From NCBI GenBank assembly GCA_017621015.1, contig JAGAUC010000076.1, forward strand, positions 1-5,498: a stretch of DNA of 5,498 nt, given 5' to 3'. The DNA is from Clostridia bacterium. Lineage in GTDB: Bacteria > Bacillota > Clostridia > Oscillospirales > CAG-272. Position numbers and translations under genes: made by a program. This document shows positions 1-4,902 of this stretch, one piece after another (position 1 is the stretch's first letter; each line of letters opens with the position of its first letter). The notes beneath the pieces were generated by a model. The model saw only the letters and a program-made list of their open reading frames with translations, was not told the origin of the DNA and did not search any database.

Positions 1-34
1 AAATCGTATTTCTGTTTTTCATTTTGTTACTCAT
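1..34 (-). CDS. Probable start of the next minus-strand gene, cut by window edge
   Basis: Reading leftward, the stop codon of the membrane protein (TGA, 33..31) overlaps an ATG at 34..32 in an ATGA arrangement. This is a common sign of translational coupling between adjacent genes. The frame stays open to the window edge and would encode MSNKMKNRNTI; a second in-frame ATG lies at 22..20. No clear Shine-Dalgarno sequence precedes either start, which fits coupling by reinitiation but weakens the call. The basic, polar opening would suit the cytosolic lead of a membrane or secreted protein, but eleven codons are too few to assign anything. It could be chance, as the only evidence is the overlap and the open frame. 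Confidence 0.4.
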   Translation of the reverse strand, partial: MSNKMKNRNTI

Positions 35-2001
35 TTCAATTTGGATTTCGTATAGATCAGCGCAGGCAGAAGCCAAAGCAGCTGATAAATCACAAGATAC
101 AGCGAAGGTATAGCCGTATAAAGCTTCAAAAACATCAACGTCGCAGTAATTGCAAAACCGAGCAACAGCGCACCGAGACGGAACCTTTTTTGCACCGAGT
201 GGATCCGCTTGATGTTGAAGCACTGCTCCAGGATCCTAAAGATCATATGTGAGTTTTTGGAGGTGACGATACCGCTGTCCGAATGCTTGCCGATCGGGAT
301 CAGCTCATTCGGTGTGGGACGAATTACCTTGATGGAAATTTGACTGTCCCCACGAAGAGCAGAGATCATTTTTTCATTCACATTCGGGTCAAGAGTTCGA
401 ATACCGACGTGGATGCCGTTTTTCACCATCTCTGCCGCAAACTTTTCAAATCTTTGGGTTACCGTATACTGCATATAGATCTTGGCACAAAGCTCGCCGC
501 CAATCGCCATATACAAAATACTGATCTGCCCGCTTTCAATCTTCTTTTCATCCTCGGGATTGCGCTTTGGAAAATAGCCACGGCTTCTCATAAACGCGAG
601 ATTTCCAATGTAAATAGTGCGATCTCGGTTGAATGTTGCTTCAAGACCGCCCACAGATATCTTGGTGATCTTTACTCCATCCTTTTTCTCAATCTCCTTG
701 ACGGAGTTGTCAAAAACATTGCAAAGCGGAGCTCCAACCAACGCAAAAACAGAAAACGCATAGGATAGGATCTCATAAAAATCCATATCGTTATATACAC
801 GAAGTCCTACAATACGTGCACCATGCTTTCCAAACATTTCGGTATCCTCAAGATAAATGGTATCCGCGTCGTGATACTCCTCGGTCACCGCATCACCGAC
901 CACTGCACTCTCCAGCTTGGAAAGTCCCTTTGTGAGGTGGAAAAACGGATAGATGCCTAGTGTGAGAAATTGCATGGGAAGACAAACAAGCATAGAGAAA
1001 ACAAACAACGTCAACGCTGAGGATATTGTCCCCCCAAGGCAAAGGGAAAGCAAAGAAATAAAAAGTGCACCGAGAGCAGTAAACGACAACTCGTGAAAAT
1101 ATTCGGTAAATTGCACGGGTCTGCGCCCCGAACGGGCAAAGAAATTACCGACAAAATCGATCTTCTCTACAAAAAAGTCTTTTTTGGGAGAAAAGGCAGT
1201 TACCGTTTCTGCTTCAGAATTTCCTTCAAAACGCTCGAGAGAAAGCTTTGCCTGCGGTTCGGAAACAACGTCAAAGGCAAGTTTTTCGCGTGCGAGACGC
1301 ATGGCATCATCCGCAAGTCCAAGCAAAAGAAAAACGGCGACAGCAAAATTATATACCGGCAACCGATCGTTCCTCGCAAAAAGGAAGACCACCAAAATGT
1401 AGACAAAATGAAGTACTGCCAAACAGGAAACCGAAACAAAAGGCTCGGCTCGCAGGGCAGACAAGGAACGAAGTCCTTTCCATATGCGTTTGCCGGAAAC
1501 AGCAATCAGTAAAGCAGAGAGTGCAAGCGCCACACCATAATAACAAATAGGCATGGAAAGCCAATCGGAAAGATATGGAATTCGAATCGGCGTGCGCGGC
1601 AGGTGCTCCAAAAACAAGATCACAACGGAAAGCAGAAAGGTAACAATAAATTGCCTCTTAATTTGGCTATGCTTGACAGCATATTTTTTTCGGATCTCAT
1701 CCGTTTGATGATAGGAACGGTATTCCTCACCGCAATAGCCATAGGTGTTCTTGGCTGTTGCCTCCCCCCACACAGGGTCATGAAATCCGTTTTTGGCGGA
1801 ACGCACGCGGAAATAACCAACGGAATTTTCAAGCTCCTCACGGCTTCCCAATGCCAAATCCAAATTGATATCTGTATCATCAAAGTCCACCGAATCCGGA
1901 GAGCATTCATCTGCGGACATTGATTCCTCTGCGGAGAAATTTTGAAAAAAGTGCTTAGCCTTGGAGCCACAAAAGCACATTTCCGCCAGATCGTCTCCCA
2001 A
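31..2001 (-). CDS. Catalytically dead P-type ATPase-like membrane protein (P1B layout)
   Basis: The product is 656 residues if counted from a TTG at 2001. Hydrophobic helices lie near residues 117-133, 150-168, 187-208, 213-230, 306-322, 329-352, 608-626 and 632-650. This 4+2+2 arrangement matches P1B heavy-metal pumps. The big cytoplasmic loop (about 353-607) follows the P/N-domain order: GLSKLESAVVGDAVTEE resembles the segment before the phosphorylation site, then EDTEMFG sits where DKTGTLT belongs (the phospho-Asp would be Glu385). Next come GAPL in place of the His-Pro motif, an N-domain-like IYIGNLAFM, and TLDPN where TGDN belongs. GDGxND is absent. The loop at 231-305, where the actuator domain should be, is short and has no TGE. 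Helix 6 (VCLPMQFLTLGIYP) resembles the region of the CPC ion-binding motif but lacks it. ATP-driven transport is therefore unlikely; a regulatory or scaffolding role is inference. The TTG has no ribosome binding site. ATG 1920..1918 has AGAGGA four bases upstream and is an alternative start. The acidic frame upstream is probably the true N-terminus, lost by frameshift. N-terminal CFC (residues 9-11) is notable. Confidence 0.8.
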   Translation of the reverse strand: MGDDLAEMCFCGSKAKHFFQNFSAEESMSADECSPDSVDFDDTDINLDLALGSREELENSVGYFRVRSAKNGFHDPVWGEATAKNTYGYCGEEYRSYHQTDEIRKKYAVKHSQIKRQFIVTFLLSVVILFLEHLPRTPIRIPYLSDWLSMPICYYGVALALSALLIAVSGKRIWKGLRSLSALRAEPFVSVSCLAVLHFVYILVVFLFARNDRLPVYNFAVAVFLLLGLADDAMRLAREKLAFDVVSEPQAKLSLERFEGNSEAETVTAFSPKKDFFVEKIDFVGNFFARSGRRPVQFTEYFHELSFTALGALFISLLSLCLGGTISSALTLFVFSMLVCLPMQFLTLGIYPFFHLTKGLSKLESAVVGDAVTEEYHDADTIYLEDTEMFGKHGARIVGLRVYNDMDFYEILSYAFSVFALVGAPLCNVFDNSVKEIEKKDGVKITKISVGGLEATFNRDRTIYIGNLAFMRSRGYFPKRNPEDEKKIESGQISILYMAIGGELCAKIYMQYTVTQRFEKFAAEMVKNGIHVGIRTLDPNVNEKMISALRGDSQISIKVIRPTPNELIPIGKHSDSGIVTSKNSHMIFRILEQCFNIKRIHSVQKRFRLGALLLGFAITATLMFLKLYTAIPSLYLVIYQLLWLLPALIYTKSKLK

Positions 2002-2711
2002 ACGGCATATCCCATTTCCTCATCCTCAAAAAATCCCATCGCGGATTCTTCCTCGGATTGCTCGATATCTGTTACCAATTCAGCCTCGCTGGTCTCATTT
2101 AAGGCAGTGGGAGTCTGTCCCGCATCAATCTCTGTTTCATTCAAAAGATTTTCGATAGCCTCGACAGTCACCGACGCTTCGGTTGCCGACACTACTTCGA
2201 CACCGGGCTCTTCGTTTTCCGTCTTTTGCTCTGCAGACATTTCAACAACAAGTGCATCGGGCATTGGCATCGATACCGCATCCGAAGCTTGCTTTTTTTC
2301 CACGATCTCATCGAGGATGGGGAGAGTGAACACCTCTTCCGAATCAAGCGAATCCAGCACCAGCTCCTCCACGCGGCCGTGGAGAATTTCTTCCACTTCA
2401 TCCGTGTTCGGCTCATTATCATCCGTTACCACCACAGGCTCCGGATCCTTTTTGGAAACGATCTCCAAAGCTTCCTCTGAGGACTCCTCAGCACCAAGCT
2501 CATACCCCTGAATGTCGTATTCGTCGTTTACTGTTCGAGTCTCGTCTTTCTCGTCAGCGCCGATATTTTTCTTCAACAGAGAAAGAAGAGCCTCGGTCGA
2601 TTCCTCTTTCTTTGGCTTCACCGAATCCACCTTGGACTCTGACTTCTTTTCCACTTTTTGCTGCAAGCGTGCAAGAAGATCGGATATTTCATTGTTCGGC
2701 TTGTTTTCCAT
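1620..2711 (-). CDS. Acidic disordered protein; likely frameshifted N-terminus of the pseudo-ATPase
   Basis: The frame opens 20 nt after the rlmB stop with a good ribosome binding site (GGAG, 7-nt spacer). Residues 1-241 are coherent: a very Glu/Asp-rich, Ser/Thr-rich stretch with few aromatics and no signal peptide or membrane helix, so disordered and cytosolic. Near the start are two similar short amphipathic segments, EISDLLARLQQKVEKK (8-23) and ALLSLLKKNIGADEK (41-55). After about residue 241 the composition flips to Trp-, Arg- and Pro-rich nonsense, because this frame then reads out of phase through the start of the membrane-protein gene. The acidic character continues instead in the -1 frame (SAEESMSADECSPDS, then DDTDINLDLALGSREE). 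I infer one original gene of about 890 codons broken by a single-base frameshift. As written the ORF has 363 codons, of which roughly the last 120 are probably not native. I recognise no family. A separate, genuine overlapping gene is the less likely alternative. Confidence 0.6.
   Translation of the reverse strand: MENKPNNEISDLLARLQQKVEKKSESKVDSVKPKKEESTEALLSLLKKNIGADEKDETRTVNDEYDIQGYELGAEESSEEALEIVSKKDPEPVVVTDDNEPNTDEVEEILHGRVEELVLDSLDSEEVFTLPILDEIVEKKQASDAVSMPMPDALVVEMSAEQKTENEEPGVEVVSATEASVTVEAIENLLNETEIDAGQTPTALNETSEAELVTDIEQSEEESAMGFFEDEEMGYAVWETIWRKCAFVAPRLSTFFKISPQRNQCPQMNALRIRWTLMIQISIWIWHWEAVRSLKIPLVISACVPPKTDFMTLCGGRQQPRTPMAIAVRNTVPIIKRMRSEKNMLSSIAKLRGNLLLPFCFPL
1985..2019 (-). other. 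Probable -1 frameshift site joining the two minus-strand frames
   Basis: In the membrane-protein frame the last upstream stop is a TGA at 2022..2020, so the frames can only be joined downstream of 2019. The composition of the acidic frame breaks down just after residue 241 (near 1989). One base appears to be missing in this interval relative to an intact gene. Short homopolymers at 1997-1999 (CCC), 2000-2002 (AAA), 2011-2013 (CCC) and 2015-2017 (TTT), in plus-strand bases, are the likeliest places. I see no canonical X-XXY-YYZ slippery heptamer in the right phase, so programmed frameshifting is not favoured over mutation or sequence error. Confidence 0.55.
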
Positions 2712-2718
2712 AATCTTT

Positions 2719-2723
2719 CTCCG
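2719..2723 (-). promoter_or_regulatory. Ribosome binding site of the acidic/pseudo-ATPase gene
   Basis: On the minus strand CGGAG ends 7 nt before the ATG at 2711..2709 and lies inside the 20-nt gap after the rlmB stop. It fixes this ATG as the real start and indicates co-transcription with rlmB. There is no room for a separate promoter in the gap, although one inside rlmB cannot be excluded. Confidence 0.75.
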
Positions 2724-2731
2724 TAAATCAA

Positions 2732-3580
2732 TCAGATGTTCTTATGATGCTGTCTGGATGCCTCCGACAAAATGACGGATGCCGCCGTCGATACATTAAA
2801 GGAATTTACCTTTCCGTACATAGGAATGGATACGATGAAATCGCTTCTCTCAAGCACCAGCTTAGAAACGCCGTCGCCCTCGCTACCGAAAACGATAACG
2901 GCGCCGCCTGAAAAATCGGTATCGTAATAATTCTGACCGCCCGCTTCGGCGGAATAGACCCAAAGTCCCTTCTTTTTTAACGCTTCAAGGGTGGAAACAA
3001 TGTTGGAGACCTTGGCAATGGCCAGATGCTCCACCGCGCCGGCAGAGGCCTTGGACACCAGTGGGGTCAGTCCGCTTGCGCGGCGCTTGGGCAGAATAAG
3101 GCCGTGAGCTCCAACCCCCTCTGCACAGCGGATCAGAGCACCCAGATTATACGGATCCGTTATTCCATCCGATACAACGATCAGTGGCTTTTCTCCGCGC
3201 TCCTCGGCAATCTGCAGAATGTCCTCAACCGTAGAATATTCCTTTTCGGCGGCCATAGCAACAATGCCCTGATGCGGGGCAAAACCGGACACCGAGTCCA
3301 GCTTAGCCTTTTCAACCTCAACAACGGGAATGCCCTTGTTGCGTGCTTCCGCAACCAATACGATGATCGATCCTTCAAGCTCACCCCTGCGGATCAGGAT
3401 CTTATCGATCGACCGACCGGAGCGCAGAAGCTCGCGAACGGCATTTCTGCCGATGACCAGTGAATCATTCTCTTCGTATACGCTTTTCTCCATCCGAAAG
3501 TCCTTTTTATCATTCTCGTGCGGACGCGTTTCCCTTTCGTTATAGAGGCGATGTCCGCGATCCGATTTATTGTATGCCAT
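2732..3580 (-). CDS. rlmB: 23S rRNA (guanosine-2'-O)-methyltransferase, RlmB/TrmH (SpoU) family
   Basis: This 282-residue protein transfers a methyl group from S-adenosylmethionine to a ribose 2'-OH in rRNA; E. coli RlmB modifies G2251 of 23S rRNA. Residues 1-38 are a polar, charged tail. Residues 41-115 are the L30e-like RNA-binding domain, opening with VIGRNAVRELLRSGRSIDKI and closing with the family's HQGIVAMAAE. The SPOUT knot domain follows. Motif 1 is SDGITDPYNLGALIRCAE (137-154), with the conserved Asn145 and Arg151. Motif 2 is FGSEGDGVS (231-239), and motif 3 is IPMYGKVNSFNVSTAASVIL (252-271). The family norm in motif 3 is NSLNVS; here Leu is Phe261. All residues expected for SAM binding and catalysis appear present. 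The start at 3580 has GGAAGGA at a suitable distance and a promoter just upstream. Met30 (3493) also has an AAAAGGA site and is a possible secondary start. It is the first gene of the leftward operon. TrmH-type tRNA or other rRNA specificity cannot be excluded from sequence alone. Confidence 0.93.
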   Translation of the reverse strand: MAYNKSDRGHRLYNERETRPHENDKKDFRMEKSVYEENDSLVIGRNAVRELLRSGRSIDKILIRRGELEGSIIVLVAEARNKGIPVVEVEKAKLDSVSGFAPHQGIVAMAAEKEYSTVEDILQIAEERGEKPLIVVSDGITDPYNLGALIRCAEGVGAHGLILPKRRASGLTPLVSKASAGAVEHLAIAKVSNIVSTLEALKKKGLWVYSAEAGGQNYYDTDFSGGAVIVFGSEGDGVSKLVLERSDFIVSIPMYGKVNSFNVSTAASVILSEASRQHHKNI

Positions 3581-3588
3581 ATATACTG

Positions 3589-3595
3589 TCCTTCC
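3589..3595 (-). promoter_or_regulatory. Ribosome binding site of rlmB
   Basis: GGAAGGA on the minus strand, with 8 nt between its last base and the ATG at 3580..3578. Together with the promoter about 30 nt further upstream it supports the long start of rlmB over the internal Met30. Confidence 0.75.
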
Positions 3596-3613
3596 GTAGT
3601 TTTTATTCTTCTT

Positions 3614-3642
3614 ATTATATCATTTTTTTTCATTTTTGTATA
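3614..3642 (-). promoter_or_regulatory. Sigma-A type promoter for the leftward rlmB operon
   Basis: On the minus strand the -35 box reads TATACA (3642..3637, 4 of 6 matches to TTGACA). A 17-nt spacer separates it from a perfect TATAAT -10 box (3619..3614). Transcription would start near 3607, giving a leader of roughly 27 nt that ends in the rlmB ribosome binding site. The region is very A/T rich, so chance matches are likelier than usual, but the spacing and leader length fit well. Confidence 0.65.
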
Positions 3643-3699
3643 TAGTTTTTTGTAGATTTTCGTTTTTTCTTATAATTATATGAAAATATCAAAAAGTTC

Positions 3700-3728
3700 T
3701 TGAAAAAGATTTATAAATGTTGTATAAT
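3700..3728 (+). promoter_or_regulatory. Sigma-A type promoter for the oxidoreductase-coaE unit
   Basis: TTGAAA (3700-3705, 5 of 6 matches) is followed by an exact 17-nt spacer and a perfect TATAAT (3723-3728). The predicted start site is near 3735, giving a leader of about 27 nt to the ATG at 3762. This is close to the consensus for the vegetative sigma factor. A 12-bp perfect palindrome (3724-3735) overlaps the -10 box and predicted start. Confidence 0.8.
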
Positions 3729-3748
3729 ATATTATGTTTGTACCAATG

Positions 3749-3755
3749 AAGGAGG
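3749..3755 (+). promoter_or_regulatory. Ribosome binding site of the oxidoreductase gene
   Basis: AAGGAGG, a full anti-16S match, lies 6 nt before the ATG at 3762. It fixes the start of the gene and suggests efficient translation. Confidence 0.85.
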
Positions 3756-3761
3756 CTCTGT

Positions 3762-4889
3762 ATGAAAACGATCAAAATCGGACTTCTCGGCTTTGGCAAT
3801 ATGGGGCGTGCACACGCTTATGCCATTCAAAATCTTCCGTTTTTCTATAAGGATCTTCCCTTTTCGGCGGAAATCGTCGGCGTTTGCACAACAACGCACG
3901 AAAAATCAAAAAGATTATGTGAGGAATTTGGGTTTTCAATTCCTGCGCTTTCCGAGGATGAATTGATTGACTCGACGGACGTTGATGTGATCGACATATG
4001 TACACCAAACATTTATCATTACGATACACTAAAAAAGGCGATGCTTGCCGGCAAGCACATCTACTGCGAAAAGCCGCTTTGTGTTTCCGAGGCGCAAGCA
4101 GACGAGATCGCCGCTTTGGCTGAGAAAAGCAATAAGATCAACAAGATCGTCTTTAACAATCGCTATCTTCCTGCCATTCTTCGCGCCAAGGAGCTGATCA
4201 ACGAGGGACGGATCGGAAGGATCCTCTCGTTTGATGCCGCCTATCTTCATTCCGGTGCGGCTTCGGCCTCCAAAGCGGCCGGCTGGAAACAAAACAAGGA
4301 TATTGGCGGTGGTGTTCTTTACGACCTCGGCTCTCACGTTATCGATATGATATATCACCTGTGCGGTGATTTTGATTCGGTCTGTGCTACGACCCAGATC
4401 GCCTTTCCCACACGCGTGGGTATGGATGGCAAGCCCTGGAACACCAATGCCGATGAGGCGTTTTATATGCTGGCCAAGCTCAAAAACGGCGCGGTAGGCA
4501 CCCTTCGTGCCTCCAAGATCTCGTGCGGCACCAACGATGACTTTTTCTTTGATATTTACGGCGAAAAGGGTGCGCTTCGCTTTTCGCTGATGCAGCCCAG
4601 CTTTCTTCAGTTTTACGATAACACCTTGCCAGAAAATGAGCTTGGAGGCCAAAGAGGATTCACAAGCATTGAAACTGTGGGGCGCTACCCTGCACCGGGC
4701 GGTTTTTTCCCCGCGCCTAAAGCGCCTGTCGGATGGCTTAGGGGACATGTAGGAAGCTACTACGAATTTTTGTGCTCCGTTTTTTCAGGAACGAAAACAA
4801 CTCCCGATTTCAACGACGCCGTATACGTTCAAAAAATCATGGAAGCCGCCTACCGTTCTGCAAAGCGTGGAGCGTGGGAATCGGTTTGA
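3762..4889 (+). CDS. Gfo/Idh/MocA-family NAD(P)-dependent oxidoreductase
   Basis: A 375-residue cytosolic enzyme of the family that oxidises or reduces sugars, inositols and related polyols with NAD(P). The N-terminal Rossmann fold begins at once with IGLLGFGNMGRAHA (6-19), the dinucleotide-binding glycine loop. The segment DVDVIDICTPNIYHYD (73-88) and the EKP motif (103-105), with catalytic Lys104, are typical. The C-terminal alpha/beta domain carries GGGVLYDLGSHVID (182-195), where Asp188 and His192 are the expected active-site residues. Length is normal for the family, and nothing looks truncated. The start is fixed by AAGGAGG 6 nt upstream and by the Rossmann strand beginning at residue 4. 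Substrate cannot be read from the sequence: no sugar transporter, kinase or regulator is next to it. It is first in a two-gene rightward unit with coaE 13 nt downstream. Members of this superfamily include inositol dehydrogenases, glucose-fructose oxidoreductases and biliverdin reductases, so the family call is firm and the substrate open. Confidence 0.93.
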   Translation: MKTIKIGLLGFGNMGRAHAYAIQNLPFFYKDLPFSAEIVGVCTTTHEKSKRLCEEFGFSIPALSEDELIDSTDVDVIDICTPNIYHYDTLKKAMLAGKHIYCEKPLCVSEAQADEIAALAEKSNKINKIVFNNRYLPAILRAKELINEGRIGRILSFDAAYLHSGAASASKAAGWKQNKDIGGGVLYDLGSHVIDMIYHLCGDFDSVCATTQIAFPTRVGMDGKPWNTNADEAFYMLAKLKNGAVGTLRASKISCGTNDDFFFDIYGEKGALRFSLMQPSFLQFYDNTLPENELGGQRGFTSIETVGRYPAPGGFFPAPKAPVGWLRGHVGSYYEFLCSVFSGTKTTPDFNDAVYVQKIMEAAYRSAKRGAWESV

Positions 4890-4891
4890 CA

Positions 4892-4897
4892 GAGAGG
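4892..4897 (+). promoter_or_regulatory. Ribosome binding site of coaE
   Basis: GAGAGG lies 5 nt before the ATG at 4903, within the 13-nt gap after the oxidoreductase stop. It sets the coaE start and supports co-transcription with the upstream gene. Confidence 0.65.
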
Positions 4898-4902
4898 TCA
4901 TT

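Noticed and set aside
283..768. Open 161-codon frame on the plus strand
   Set aside because: It is antisense to the P-domain part of the membrane protein, has no start signal and no recognisable motif.
1200..1564. Overlapping short frames on both strands inside the membrane-protein gene
   Set aside because: They are shadows of the coding frame; their Lys/Arg- or Cys/Phe-rich translations show no domain and lack initiation signals.
1942..2511. Open 189-codon serine-rich frame on the plus strand
   Set aside because: It is antisense to the acidic frame; Glu codons (GAA/GAG) read backwards give Ser/Phe-rich runs, so the composition is a mirror artefact.
3671..3680. TATAAT boxes on both strands from the TATAATTATA palindrome as extra promoters
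   Set aside because: The matching -35 positions on either strand score only about 3 of 6, and better placed promoters exist for both genes.
3601..3700. Possible riboswitch, small RNA or terminator in the divergent intergenic region
   Set aside because: The predicted leaders are only about 27 nt long, and I see no GC-rich hairpin followed by a T-run; the region is plain A/T-rich promoter DNA.
4029..4748. Open 239-codon frame on the minus strand
   Set aside because: It lies wholly antisense to the clear oxidoreductase gene, has a basic, domain-free translation and no ribosome binding site or promoter of its own.
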